Shown: piece by piece, positions 1 through 8,428 of the stretch
Layout of the letters: every line of letters begins with the position of its first letter
Position numbering within the stretch: the stretch's first letter is position 1
Assembly: GCA_002421845.1 (NCBI GenBank)
Contig: DISL01000050.1
Location: 1-29,946 of the forward strand
Direction of reading: 5' to 3'
From: Epsilonproteobacteria bacterium UBA6211
GTDB lineage: Bacteria; Campylobacterota; Campylobacteria; Campylobacterales; Arcobacteraceae
DNA length: 29,946 bases
The notes under the pieces: model-generated
The model's input: only the letters and a program-made list of their open reading frames with translations
Databases searched by the model: none
What the model was told of the DNA's origin: nothing
Position numbers and translations under genes: made by a program

Positions 1-210
1 GAACACAAAGGTGTTTATTTCGGAGCAACAGGTGGAGCAGGAGCGTTACTTGGCAAAAAAATAGTAAGTGCCGAAGTGATAGCATACCCTGAACTAGGTC
101 CGGAAGCGGTAAGAAGACTGGAAGTAAAAGACTTTCCTGTTACAGTTATCAATGATACAAAAGGTAACGATTTGTATCAAATGGGTAGAAGTCAATACGA
201 AATAAAGTAG
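1..210 (+). CDS. Class I fumarate hydratase, beta (C-terminal) part, 3' end only
   Basis: The window opens inside this gene; 69 codons and a TAG stop are visible. The fragment contains GATGGAGALLGKK, then LGPEAVRRLEVKDFPV and NDTKGNDLYQ, which match the C-terminal domain of the iron-sulfur class I fumarases and of the related tartrate dehydratase beta subunit. The enzyme interconverts fumarate and malate in the cytoplasm. Its place 120 bases upstream of sucCD on the same strand supports the fumarase reading, because these genes cluster in Campylobacterota that run an oxidative or reductive TCA cycle. From this fragment I cannot tell a fused one-chain enzyme from a separate beta subunit. Confidence 0.85.
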   Translation, partial: EHKGVYFGATGGAGALLGKKIVSAEVIAYPELGPEAVRRLEVKDFPVTVINDTKGNDLYQMGRSQYEIK

Positions 211-279
211 AAATAAGTTACATATTGTTATGATTATATTTAGAAACAGTAAAGGTTATGTAAGTATTTAGAGGTAGTT

Positions 280-307
280 TTTTACCTTGTACTTTTTACC
301 TTTTACC
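280..307 (+). repeat. Four tandem heptamers, TTTTACC type
   Basis: Four head-to-tail 7-base units (TTTTACC, TTGTACT, TTTTACC, TTTTACC) lie in the leader between the fumarase gene and sucC, about 10 bases before the sucC ribosome binding site. Three units are identical and the second differs at two positions. Their function is unknown; they could be simple slippage-prone DNA. Confidence 0.6.
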
Positions 308-330
308 TAAAATCAGTAAAGGAAGAGATT

Positions 331-1497
331 ATGAATATTCACGAATATCAAGCAAAAGAGATATTTAAAAAATACGGTGTTCCTACTCCAAGAGGACACA
401 TTGCTTATACACCTGATGAAGCTGTAAAAGCTGCACAAGAGCTTGGTGGAAATATTTGGGTTGTAAAAGCTCAAATTCATGCAGGAGGAAGAGGTCTAGG
501 AGGCGGTGTTAAGCTTGCTAAAAGTACTGAAGAGGTTAAAGATTGGGCTTCTAAAATATTAGGTATGACTCTTGTAACACATCAAACGGGACCTGAAGGT
601 AAACTTGTTCAAAAAGTTTATATAGAAGAGGGTGCTGATATTAAAGCTGAATATTATCTTGGAATGGTTTTAGACAGAGCATTAGAGATGCCTGTAATGA
701 TGGCTTCTACTGAAGGTGGTATGGAGATAGAAGAGGTTGCTCATAATAGCCCTGAAAAAATCGTAAAAGTTGCGATAGATCCTACTATAGGTTTCCAAGG
801 TTTCCACGGTAGAGAACTTGCTTTTGGTTTAGGCTTACCGAAAGAAGAGATTAATACATTTATCAAATTTGCAAGTGCATTATATAGAGTTTATATGGAT
901 AATGATGCGGAAATGATAGAAATCAACCCACTTATCAAAACAGGTGATGGAAGATTTTTAGCACTTGATGCAAAAATGGGCTTCGATAACAACGCTCTTT
1001 ATAGACAAAACGCAATATCTGAAATGAGAGATTTAAGCGAAGAAGAACCTACTGAAATAGAAGCAGGACAATACGGCTTAAGTTATATCAAACTTGACGG
1101 AAACGTAGGTTGTATGGTAAACGGTGCAGGTCTAGCAATGGGTACTATGGATACTATCAATTATGTAGGTGGTAAACCTGCAAACTTCCTAGATGTGGGT
1201 GGCGGAGCAAATCCTGAAACTGTTGCAAAAGGTTTTGAGATTATATTAAAAGATAAAAACGTTAAATCAATATTCGTAAATATTTTCGGTGGAATCGTAA
1301 GATGTGATAGAGTTGCAAACGGTATCTTAGAAGCTACAAAACTTGTAGATGTAAATGTACCTGTGATAGTAAGACTTGATGGAACAAACGCAAAAGAAGC
1401 AGCTGATATTTTAAATAATGCAGGAATAGCAAACATCGTAGCTGCAACAGATTTAGCAGACGGTGCTAAAAAAGCTGTTGAAGCAGCGGCTAAGTAA
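331..1497 (+). CDS. sucC: Succinyl-CoA synthetase (ADP-forming), beta subunit
   Basis: This subunit carries the ATP-grasp nucleotide site and, with SucD, interconverts succinyl-CoA and succinate coupled to ATP. The protein is 388 aa, the usual length (E. coli SucC is also 388). It opens with the canonical MNIHEYQAKE. The ATP-grasp glycine-rich loop KAQIHAGGRGLGGG is at residues 46-59. The C-terminal domain that contacts SucD carries VNIFGGIVRCD at about 316-326. The ATG at 331 follows a good ribosome binding site (AAAGGAAG). The sucD gene starts 9 bases after the stop, so the two are co-transcribed. Together with the upstream fumarase this is a TCA or reverse-TCA block. I see no disruption. 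Confidence 0.97.
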   Translation: MNIHEYQAKEIFKKYGVPTPRGHIAYTPDEAVKAAQELGGNIWVVKAQIHAGGRGLGGGVKLAKSTEEVKDWASKILGMTLVTHQTGPEGKLVQKVYIEEGADIKAEYYLGMVLDRALEMPVMMASTEGGMEIEEVAHNSPEKIVKVAIDPTIGFQGFHGRELAFGLGLPKEEINTFIKFASALYRVYMDNDAEMIEINPLIKTGDGRFLALDAKMGFDNNALYRQNAISEMRDLSEEEPTEIEAGQYGLSYIKLDGNVGCMVNGAGLAMGTMDTINYVGGKPANFLDVGGGANPETVAKGFEIILKDKNVKSIFVNIFGGIVRCDRVANGILEATKLVDVNVPVIVRLDGTNAKEAADILNNAGIANIVAATDLADGAKKAVEAAAK

Positions 1498-1506
1498 GGA
1501 GTAAAA

Positions 1507-2379
1507 ATGTCTATTTTAGTAAATAAAGATACAAAAGTAATCGTTCAAGGATTCACGGGTAAAGAGGGTTCTTTCCATGCAGAGCAATGTATGGCATACG
1601 GTACAAAAATAGTAGGCGGTGTTACTCCAGGTAAAGGCGGAACTGAACATTTAGGACAACCTGTATTCAATACAGTATCAGAAGCCGTAAAAGCTACGGG
1701 TGCTACGGTATCTATGATATTCGTTCCACCTGCTTTTGTTGCAGATGCCGTGATGGAAGCTGCTGATGCAGGTATTACTCTTGCAGTTATTATTACTGAA
1801 GGTGCACCTGTAAAAGATATGATGATGGCAAAACATTATGCTAAAAAAAGCAATATGATGACTATTGGGCCAAACTGTCCAGGTATCATTACTGCTGATG
1901 AGTGTAAAATAGGTATTATGCCTGGCTTTATTTTCAAAAAAGGAAATGTAGGTCTTATATCTAAATCTGGTACTTTGACATACGAAAGTGCAAACCAAGT
2001 TTGTAGTGAAGGTTTTGGTATAACTACTGCAGTAGGTATCGGTGGAGACCCTATAATTGGTCTTTCATACAAACAACTTCTTCCTATGTTTGAAGCAGAT
2101 CCTGAAACAAAAGCTATCGTTATGATAGGTGAAATCGGTGGAGATTTGGAAATCCAAGCTGCTCATTTCATAAAAGAAAATATCAAAAAACCTGTAGTTG
2201 CATTTATTGCAGGTCAAACAGCACCAAAAGGTAAAAGAATGGGTCATGCCGGAGCTATTATCAGTGGCGGTGCCGGAACGGCTGCTGAAAAAATGGCTGC
2301 ACTAGAAGCTGCCGGAGTTACTGTTGTAGTAAGTCCTGCCGATATAGGTAAAGCCGTAGCTAAAGTTCTTAAAAAATAA
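1507..2379 (+). CDS. sucD: Succinyl-CoA synthetase, alpha subunit
   Basis: This is the CoA-binding subunit that carries the phosphohistidine intermediate. It is 290 aa, the normal length. Residues 15-27 (GFTGKEGSFHAEQ) belong to the CoA-binding Rossmann domain, and TIGPNCPGIIT near 119-129 is the conserved CoA-ligase signature. The phosphorylated histidine is His247 in KRMGHAGAI, followed by the glycine-rich SGGAGTAAEK. The ribosome binding site AAGGAGT overlaps the end of sucC, which gives tight coupling. A strong hairpin with a T-run directly after the stop ends the transcript here. In many relatives 2-oxoglutarate oxidoreductase genes follow sucD; here they do not. Confidence 0.97.
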   Translation: MSILVNKDTKVIVQGFTGKEGSFHAEQCMAYGTKIVGGVTPGKGGTEHLGQPVFNTVSEAVKATGATVSMIFVPPAFVADAVMEAADAGITLAVIITEGAPVKDMMMAKHYAKKSNMMTIGPNCPGIITADECKIGIMPGFIFKKGNVGLISKSGTLTYESANQVCSEGFGITTAVGIGGDPIIGLSYKQLLPMFEADPETKAIVMIGEIGGDLEIQAAHFIKENIKKPVVAFIAGQTAPKGKRMGHAGAIISGGAGTAAEKMAALEAAGVTVVVSPADIGKAVAKVLKK

Positions 2380-2405
2380 AAGATAGGTTTTTAAACCTAT
2401 CTTTT
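2379..2405 (+). terminator. Intrinsic terminator of sucCD
   Basis: The perfect inverted repeat AAGATAGGTTT / AAACCTATCTT begins right after the sucD stop codon and ends in TTTT. It is a typical rho-independent terminator. Confidence 0.85.
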
Positions 2406-2794
2406 GTAATTGGTATATTAGTTATTTGTATATTGGAGAAGTGATTTTTTCTTACTCATGACTAATATACTATTAACTAATTACTAATCAATAATCACTA
2501 ATAAACTCCTCCTTTTATACAAATCAACATAAAATATCTACAAAATTGTAAAATCTTATATTAAAATTCAGATAAATATTTTCTATTTTATAAATTTCTT
2601 TAGATTAATAGCAAATTATTAGTTAATGAATAAAATTCTTAATAGCGATAATTTGGCTTTTAATTTCTTAAAAGTTACATTATTATTATGTAAATGAATT
2701 ATATAAATAAATTATGTTTATTTTAAGAAAATTGAAAGTATTGATTTGATAGGACGTCGTACGGGGTTATTAATAAATAAAGAGGAGTTATAGT
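2406..2794. other. Long AT-rich intergenic region without a recognisable gene
   Basis: These 389 bases contain no open reading frame that resembles a protein and no recognised RNA. The left third holds the repeat-like segment described separately (2413-2502). The middle is almost pure A/T. The right end contains a short GC-rich island around 2752-2766 (GGACGTCGTACGGGG) about 30 bases before the ribosome binding site of the peroxidase gene. That island is the only non-A/T stretch and is the best place to look for an operator or transcription start, but I cannot assign a regulator. Confidence 0.6.
2413..2502. repeat. Degenerate ACTAAT repeats with a flanking inverted repeat
   Basis: GTATATTAGTTAT (2413-2425) and ATGACTAATATAC (2458-2470) are inverted repeats with one mismatch. 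They are followed by ACTAAT copies at 2461, 2476, 2483 and 2497, spaced 15, 7 and 14 bases, close to a 7-base period. There is no coding potential. It could be a decayed repeat element or a structured 3' region. Confidence 0.45.
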
Positions 2795-3782
2795 ATGAAA
2801 AGAGCAGTTTCTGTTGCTTCTGTCTTAATGTGTGTTGGTTTTGGTTTTGCTTATGGGGAAGATTTGTCAAAATTTCTAAGACCTGCAGAAGTACCGTATC
2901 CAGAAAATAATAAGCCTACAGCCCAAAGGGTAGAACTTGGTAAGTTATTGTTTTTTGATGTAAGATTATCGAAGAATAATGATATATCTTGTGCAACATG
3001 TCACAATCCAAAAACAGGTTGGCAAGACGGTGTACCGTTGGCTGTAGGTGATAAAGGGGCAGTTGGAAGTAGAAATACACCTGGTATTTTAAATGCCGCT
3101 TATCAAATGCATCAGTTTTGGGACGGTAGAGCAAAAAGTTTGGAAGAACAAGCTCTTGGACCTATTCAAGCAGATGTAGAGATGAATCTATCTTTGGATG
3201 AAGCTTTGTCTAGGTTAAATAGCATCAAAGGTTATGTACAACTTTTTGAAAATGCCTATCCAGGTGAAGGTATAACAAAAGATACTTTGGCAAAAGCCAT
3301 AGCATCTTTTGAAAGAACGATAGTTTCGAGTGATTCACCTTTTGATAAATATATTAAAGGTGATAAAAATGCAATAAGTCCAGAAGCCTTAAAAGGGTGG
3401 AAAGTATTTAGCTCAGAAAAGGGTAAATGTCTTAATTGTCATAGTGGATTTAACTATACGGATGGAAGTTTTCACAATATCGGTCGACACGGGTAGATTT
3501 AAACTTAAAGAGAGAGATTCATGGTTTGGTGCATTTAAAACACCTACATTAAGAGATGTTGCAAAAACAGCGCCATATTTCCATAACGGTAGTGTGAAAG
3601 ACTTGTTTACGGCAACTGATATGTGTGCTCAAGGTGGTGAAAATCACAATGTAAGAAATTATTCTACGGCACTTCATAGATTGGATGTGTCTAAAGAGGA
3701 AGTTGAATATTTGGTTGAATTTATGAAAGCTTTAAGTTCACCTGATATTAAAATTGATATTCCTACAAAATTTCCACAATAA
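2795..3782 (+). pseudogene. MauG/CcpA-type di-heme cytochrome c peroxidase, interrupted by a frameshift near 3485
   Basis: Family members are periplasmic di-heme enzymes that reduce H2O2 or oxidise protein targets. The first frame (2795-3496) gives a signal peptide (MKRAVSVASVLMCVGFGFAYG), heme motif CATCH at residues 66-70 and CLNCH at 212-216, then reads HNIGRHG and stops. The following +1 frame continues the family exactly with DTGRF, GAFKTPTLRDVA and APYFHNGS, and ends at 3782. One protein of about 328 aa is therefore split between codons for HNIG and DTGRF. Adding two bases (GT) after GGT at 3481-3484 would restore NIG-V-DTGRF, so loss of one GT from a GTGT is the simplest explanation. 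The ribosome binding site AGAGGAG precedes the ATG. An ATG at 3444 in the second frame has no good ribosome binding site and would make a protein without hemes. It may be a real null allele or a sequencing error. Confidence 0.8.
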
Positions 3783-3809
3783 ATTTGATTTAAAAATAGG
3801 AGAAGATAT

Positions 3810-4121
3810 ATGAAAAAAAGTATAGTATTAGTTTTAGGTTTGGCATTGGGTAGTAGTGCTTTTGGTGCGGAGCATGTAGTGGATCAACTTGGTAGAAAGT
3901 TTATACCAGCAACTTTAAAAGTAAAAGTAGGTGATACAATTAGATTTAAAAACTCAGACCCTTTTGCTCATAATGCTTATACTGATGACAAAATAAATGA
4001 GTTTGATACAGGTATGCAAGCTACAGGTCAAGATGCTGTTATGAATGTAAAAGGAAAAAGTAGTTTTAAAGTTCAATGTGCAATACATCCAGAAATGTTA
4101 CTTGACGTGAAAGTTGATTAA
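3810..4121 (+). CDS. Amicyanin-like periplasmic cupredoxin (blue copper protein)
   Basis: This is a 103-aa exported protein, probably a small electron carrier. The signal peptide ends near residue 20 (GSSAFGA). The mature part has the single cupredoxin fold: KVGDTIRFKNSDPFAHN provides the first ligand, His54, and QCAIHPEM provides Cys90, His93 and Met96. The C-x2-H-x2-M spacing matches amicyanin (CTPHPFM) and is shorter than the plastocyanin loop. The gene sits 27 bases after the di-heme peroxidase and 1 base before a di-heme cytochrome, so it probably shuttles electrons between them; that is inference. A ribosome binding site (AGGAGAAG) precedes the ATG. Confidence 0.85.
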   Translation: MKKSIVLVLGLALGSSAFGAEHVVDQLGRKFIPATLKVKVGDTIRFKNSDPFAHNAYTDDKINEFDTGMQATGQDAVMNVKGKSSFKVQCAIHPEMLLDVKVD

Positions 4122-4122
4122 A

Positions 4123-4851
4123 ATGTATCGTTTGGTATGTTCTTTTCTTATTATTGGGGCTAGTTTAGTATGTGCTAAAAATACTGCTCCAAGTATAAGT
4201 TTTGATATTAAAGATAGAAACTTAGCTCGTGGCGAGAAGTTGTTTAGTGAAAACTGTGCATCTTGCCATGTTGGAAGAATGGATGTTAACAGTACATCTT
4301 TTGCTGTTAATCCAAGAAATCTTGAGTTATCGTTATTGAGTCCTGAACAAATGTACCATATTATAAATAACGGTACAGCTTTTTACGGCTCTAAAACAGA
4401 TTACATGATAGGGTATGAAAATATCTATACATCTGATGAGATAAAAGATATTGTTGCGTACATTCATACAAATTTGAATGTTAACTATAAAGAAGCTAAA
4501 AAACTTTATCAAGAGTCTGAAAAGTTATCAAAAGATAAGTCAAAAGAAGATGTTTTAGAAGAGGGGAGAAAGGTTTACTTAAAAAGATGTATCCATTGTC
4601 ACGGACCTAGCGGAAAAGCAGACGGTGTTGCAGTGAAAGCCTCTAACGGTAATCTTTTCCCTTACGATTTGACAAAAACTTTATTGACTGATGAACAAAT
4701 GTTTTTATTTACAAAATACGGTAGTAAACATTGGGGTGCTTCAAGGGATGACATGCCGGCATGGGGAAGTGTGTATAGTGATGAAGCTATACATAGTGTC
4801 GTTGAGTATATCAAAGTTATGGTAGAAAAAAGTAGCAACACTAGTAAATAG
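4123..4851 (+). CDS. Periplasmic di-heme c-type cytochrome
   Basis: The 242-aa protein has a signal peptide ending near VCA (residue 18) and two cytochrome c class I modules. The first has heme motif CASCH followed by a partner region with ENIYTSDEIKDIVAYIH. A lysine-rich helical linker (KEAKKLYQESEKLSKDKSK) leads to the second module, with CIHCH and then DMPAWGSVYSDEAIHSVVEYI. Each module has the amphipathic C-terminal helix of small cytochromes c. I chose the ATG at 4123, one base after the cupredoxin stop, which implies translational coupling; a TTG at 4114 in the same frame would add three residues. It is probably the electron donor or acceptor for the cupredoxin and peroxidase encoded upstream. 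Confidence 0.85.
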   Translation: MYRLVCSFLIIGASLVCAKNTAPSISFDIKDRNLARGEKLFSENCASCHVGRMDVNSTSFAVNPRNLELSLLSPEQMYHIINNGTAFYGSKTDYMIGYENIYTSDEIKDIVAYIHTNLNVNYKEAKKLYQESEKLSKDKSKEDVLEEGRKVYLKRCIHCHGPSGKADGVAVKASNGNLFPYDLTKTLLTDEQMFLFTKYGSKHWGASRDDMPAWGSVYSDEAIHSVVEYIKVMVEKSSNTSK

Positions 4852-4860
4852 TGTTGTTAC
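4832..4860 (+). terminator. Hairpin at the end of the peroxidase-cupredoxin-cytochrome cluster
   Basis: GTAGCAACACTA and TAGTGTTGTTAC form a 12-bp stem with one G-T wobble and a 5-base loop. The stop codon of the cytochrome gene lies in the right arm. No T-run follows, so it may act as an mRNA 3' stabiliser or a weak terminator. Confidence 0.55.
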
Positions 4861-4891
4861 AATATATAAATTAATAAAATAGGGTGATATA

Positions 4892-6874
4892 ATGAGTATA
4901 AAAAATAAGCTTGTTTATGGATTTGGATTAATATTGTTTTTTATTTTGGTTATAGCATTTTTTAATAGAAGTACTGTAAATAATATAGAAAATAGTTTTA
5001 ATAATATTTCTAAAGTTTCTGTACCGAGTGTTGAACATATTTCAAGCTCAATATTGTATTTGGAAAGATCTTCATCTTTTCTTAAAACACATCTTTTAAG
5101 CAAATCTGTTGATAATAAAACAATAGAAGCAGTACATGCAAACTTAAAAAATTCCCTTGATTCATTAGTCAAATTACAAAGTATATATCCATCTAATAAA
5201 AGTATAGGTGAAGCTATAGAACTGGTAAAACAATTTAGTATAACTATCAATGAAACTATAGAAACACAAAATCAAAAGATTAATTTAATTAACGGAGTTT
5301 ACGAAACTGAAGCTCAAGAAGCAAGAGCACAAAGAACTCTTAAAATGATAGAAGAGAGTCAAATCATAAATTATAATATTAATTTGGATACTTTAAATAA
5401 TATATTTAATAAATTACTAGTATTAGAAAACAACATAAAAAAAGAGAGTATAGAATCATCTGATAATATTATTAAAGCAATAAATAATTCAACATTAGTC
5501 AATATCATATTGACTTTAACGGTTTTAGGTGCTGCTTGTGTTATATCTTACTTGATAATAAAAAGTATAGCAAAAAGTTTGAATTTATTTCAAAAAGGGT
5601 TGGATGGTTTTTTTGATTTTTTAAATAAAGAGTCTAAAAAAGCTCATTTGATAGATATGAATGATAATAGTGAAATCGGAAAAATGTCAAAGCGTGTTGA
5701 TGATAATATTATTAGAATAGAAAGACATGTTAAAGAAGATGAAGAGTTTATGCAGTCTGTTCAAAATATAGTAAATAGTGTCAAAGACGGTAGATTAACT
5801 CAAAGATTAGATGTAAAAACAGACAATCCTTCCCTAAAAGAACTTCAGGTAGCATTTAATGAAATGTTAGATTTTATGTCTGAAAATATTTGTGGTGATG
5901 TAAAGAAAATTCAAACTGCTTTGGTTGAATTCCAAAAGATGAATTTTGCTCATAGAATACCAAATCCAACAGGTAAAACCTCACAAGGTCTTAATAATTT
6001 GGCTGATTTGATAAGTGAGATGTTGGTAGAAAGTAAATCTAATGCTTTGATTTTGGAACGTACATCAAAAAGTCTTATGGACAATACGAATGATTTAAGT
6101 AATAGTTCAAATGAAGCAGCAGTAAGCTTGGAAGAGACTTCGGCATCTTTGGAACAAATTACTTCAAATATAAGATTAAATACTCAAAATATAACAAAAA
6201 TGGCATCATTAGCCCATGACGTGACTACTAGTGCACATAACGGTGAGAAACTAGCAAACGAGACAACTATTGCTATGGAAGAGATTAATACACAAGTAAG
6301 TGCGATAAATGAAGCAATAGCAGTAATTGACCAAATTGCGTTTCAAACAAATATATTATCTCTCAATGCTGCGGTCGAAGCTGCAACGGCGGGAGAAGCA
6401 GGAAAAGGGTTCGCGGTAGTTGCAGGAGAGGTGCGAAACCTTGCTTCAAGAAGTGCCGAAGCTGCAAAAGAGATAAAAGGTATAGTAGAACGTGCCACAT
6501 CAAAAGCAAATGAAGGTAAAACAATAGCTACAGATATGATTTCAGGATATTTGTTATTGAATCAAAATATCTCTGAGACAATTAATTTGATAGATGGTAT
6601 AAAACAAGCTTCTCAAGAGCAATTAAATGGTATAGAACAAATTAATGATGCTGTTATAAAGCTTGATAAACAAACTCAACAAAATGCATCTATCGCGAAT
6701 GATTCTAAAACTATAGCAAAGAGTACACTGGCAATAGCTTCTAAAATGGTTGAAAATACTGATAATAAAGAATTTACCGGTAAAGAGTTTAAAGATAGAA
6801 GACAAAGACCTATAAATCCTAGTTACTCAGGACAAGAAAGAAGAAGTATAGAGAGAAAAATAAAAGAAATTTAA
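4892..6874 (+). CDS. Methyl-accepting chemotaxis protein
   Basis: A 660-aa transmembrane chemoreceptor that signals to CheA/CheW. Residues 7-24 form the first membrane helix and about 203-224 the second, enclosing a periplasmic helical sensor of about 175 residues (four-helix-bundle type, no PAS or Cache motif seen). A HAMP-like region and a second linker with long coiled coils follow (about 225-380). The signalling tip, residues 480-520, reads QIAFQTNILSLNAAVEAATA then GKGFAVVAGEVRNLASRSAE. This is the invariant tip except that Thr replaces the usual Arg (EAATAGE) and Gly replaces the usual Asp (VVAGEVR), variants I associate with Campylobacterota receptors. The basic tail (QERRSIERKIKEI) lacks a CheR-tethering pentapeptide. 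The gene follows the cytochrome cluster by 40 bases, so redox sensing is possible but unproven. Confidence 0.92.
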   Translation: MSIKNKLVYGFGLILFFILVIAFFNRSTVNNIENSFNNISKVSVPSVEHISSSILYLERSSSFLKTHLLSKSVDNKTIEAVHANLKNSLDSLVKLQSIYPSNKSIGEAIELVKQFSITINETIETQNQKINLINGVYETEAQEARAQRTLKMIEESQIINYNINLDTLNNIFNKLLVLENNIKKESIESSDNIIKAINNSTLVNIILTLTVLGAACVISYLIIKSIAKSLNLFQKGLDGFFDFLNKESKKAHLIDMNDNSEIGKMSKRVDDNIIRIERHVKEDEEFMQSVQNIVNSVKDGRLTQRLDVKTDNPSLKELQVAFNEMLDFMSENICGDVKKIQTALVEFQKMNFAHRIPNPTGKTSQGLNNLADLISEMLVESKSNALILERTSKSLMDNTNDLSNSSNEAAVSLEETSASLEQITSNIRLNTQNITKMASLAHDVTTSAHNGEKLANETTIAMEEINTQVSAINEAIAVIDQIAFQTNILSLNAAVEAATAGEAGKGFAVVAGEVRNLASRSAEAAKEIKGIVERATSKANEGKTIATDMISGYLLLNQNISETINLIDGIKQASQEQLNGIEQINDAVIKLDKQTQQNASIANDSKTIAKSTLAIASKMVENTDNKEFTGKEFKDRRQRPINPSYSGQERRSIERKIKEI

Positions 6875-6901
6875 TTTTATAAACGGTGTTTAAAATCAAT
6901 T

Positions 6902-6929
6902 TTGATAGAATCTCTCAAAGTATTATAAA
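6902..6929 (+). promoter_or_regulatory. Sigma70-type promoter of metK
   Basis: TTGATA (6902-6907), a 16-base spacer and TATAAA (6924-6929) lie 14 bases before the metK start. The resulting leader is very short and leaves no room for a SAM riboswitch. Confidence 0.5.
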
Positions 6930-6943
6930 CTATTGGAGATACT

Positions 6944-8104
6944 ATGACTAAAAACTATCTATTTACAAGTGAATCTGTGACGGAAGGTCATCCCGATAAA
7001 ATGGCTGATCAGATAAGCGATGCAATCCTAGACTATATCATAGAGCGTGACCCTACTGCTAGGGTTGCGTGTGAGACAATGCTTTCAAACGGTTATTGTA
7101 TAATAGGCGGTGAAATAAAAACTCAAACTTATGCACCTTTAGCTGAAATAGCAAGGGAAGTTATTCGTGAAATTGGATACACCGATGCTAGTTTTGGATT
7201 TGATTATAGAAGTGCAGGGGTTTTAAACGGTGTAGGTGAACAAAGCCCCGATATAGCTCAAGGGGTTGACCATGTTGACGGAGAGCTTGGAGCAGGTGAT
7301 CAGGGGATGATGTTCGGTTATGCTTGTGATGAGACGCCTGAATTTATGCCGATGGCTATTATGCTCTCTCACAAATTAGCAAATCAACTAGCAATAGTGC
7401 GAAAAAATGGAACTTTAGCCTTTTTGAGACCTGACGGTAAGACTCAAGTTACTTTAGAATATGACGGCGATAAGATAAAAAGAGTACATACTATAATAGT
7501 TTCTTCACAACACTCCGCAGAAGTCCCTATGGATATATTAAAAGAGGGTATTATAGAAGATGTTATAAAGCCTATAATACCAAAAGAATTGCTTGATAAA
7601 GATACTATTATACATATAAATCCTACTGGAAGATTTGTAATAGGTGGACCGGCAGGTGATACGGGACTTACAGGGCGTAAAATCATAGTGGATACTTATG
7701 GTGGAGCTTGTCCTCACGGTGGAGGTGCTTTTAGCGGTAAAGACCCTACAAAAGTAGATAGAAGTGCATCTTATATGGCAAGATATATAGCAAAAAATCT
7801 TGTTGCAAGTGGTATCTGCAAAAAAGCTACAATACAAATCTCTTACGCAATAGGTATAAGTGAGCCTATTTCTGTTATGGTAAATACACATAATACATCA
7901 AATATCAAAGAAGAGTTGATTGAAGAGTGTGTAAAAAAGGTATTTTCATTGACTCCGTCAGGGATAATAAAAGAACTTGATTTATTAAGACCAATTTATA
8001 AAAAAACGGCTAGTTATGGGCATTTTGGAAGAGCTTTGGATGAGTTTAGTTGGGAAAAAACAGATAAGGTAGATAAAATTAAGGTTTTTTTAAAACAAAT
8101 TTAA
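6944..8104 (+). CDS. metK: S-adenosylmethionine synthase
   Basis: MetK makes S-adenosylmethionine from methionine and ATP in the cytoplasm. The protein is 386 aa, near the family norm of 384. The start reads FTSESVTEGHPDKMADQ with catalytic His16; GAGDQGMMFGYA is signature 1 and GGGAFSGKDPTKVDRSASY is the phosphate-binding signature 2. The ATG follows TTGGAG with proper spacing. It sits between the chemoreceptor and a ferredoxin gene, all on the plus strand, but appears to have its own promoter. No riboswitch-like structure precedes it. No unusual residues were noticed. Confidence 0.97.
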   Translation: MTKNYLFTSESVTEGHPDKMADQISDAILDYIIERDPTARVACETMLSNGYCIIGGEIKTQTYAPLAEIAREVIREIGYTDASFGFDYRSAGVLNGVGEQSPDIAQGVDHVDGELGAGDQGMMFGYACDETPEFMPMAIMLSHKLANQLAIVRKNGTLAFLRPDGKTQVTLEYDGDKIKRVHTIIVSSQHSAEVPMDILKEGIIEDVIKPIIPKELLDKDTIIHINPTGRFVIGGPAGDTGLTGRKIIVDTYGGACPHGGGAFSGKDPTKVDRSASYMARYIAKNLVASGICKKATIQISYAIGISEPISVMVNTHNTSNIKEELIEECVKKVFSLTPSGIIKELDLLRPIYKKTASYGHFGRALDEFSWEKTDKVDKIKVFLKQI

Positions 8105-8163
8105 AGTCTTTTTTATTTTATATTTGATAAAGTTTCTTCTAAATAAAAATTAGGAGAACTAAA

Positions 8164-8421
8164 ATGGCAGTAAAAATTACTGATTTATGTATAAGCTGTG
8201 ACGCATGTCTTGACGAGTGTCCAACAGAAGCAATCGTAGATAACGATGAGAACCCAACGGGTGAGGATATTTATTATGTATTCGCTGATAAATGTGTTGA
8301 GTGTGTAGGTCACCATGATACACCGGCTTGTGCTGAAGCATGTCCAACTGAAGGCTGTATAGTTTGGGATAGTCCTAAAACTGAAGGTGCAGTTGACGGT
8401 GAGCCTGTAATCCAAGACTAA
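8164..8421 (+). CDS. 2[4Fe-4S] ferredoxin, Allochromatium (YfhL/Alvin) type
   Basis: This is a small cytoplasmic electron carrier of 85 aa. The first cluster motif is C9-x2-C12-x2-C15-x3-C19-P. The second is C44-x2-C47-x8-C56-x3-C60-P, with an extra Cys65. The eight-residue insertion (VGHHDTPA) and the C-terminal extension define the low-potential Alvin-type ferredoxins rather than the clostridial type. In Campylobacter the equivalent gene lies immediately upstream of ndk, as here. It has a good ribosome binding site (TTAGGAGA) and ends in a perfect hairpin, so it is probably its own transcript. A likely role is donating electrons to low-potential enzymes; the partner is not visible. Confidence 0.92.
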   Translation: MAVKITDLCISCDACLDECPTEAIVDNDENPTGEDIYYVFADKCVECVGHHDTPACAEACPTEGCIVWDSPKTEGAVDGEPVIQD

Positions 8422-8428
8422 TTTTTTG

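Noticed and set aside
2752..2766. GACGTC and CGTACG restriction-site-like sequences as signs of cloning
   Set aside because: Two six-base sites in natural DNA are not unusual, and the flanks continue as ordinary host-like sequence.
3444..3782. A separate 112-aa gene after the first peroxidase frame
   Set aside because: Its sequence from DTGRF onward is the missing C-terminal part of the di-heme peroxidase; the upstream codons are out-of-frame translation of the first frame, and there is no ribosome binding site.
4114..4122. TTG start for the di-heme cytochrome
   Set aside because: The ATG at 4123 begins a normal signal peptide and sits one base after the upstream stop; the TTG adds only three residues.
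6875..6943. SAM riboswitch before metK
   Set aside because: Only 69 bases separate the genes and a promoter occupies most of them; no riboswitch-like stems were found.
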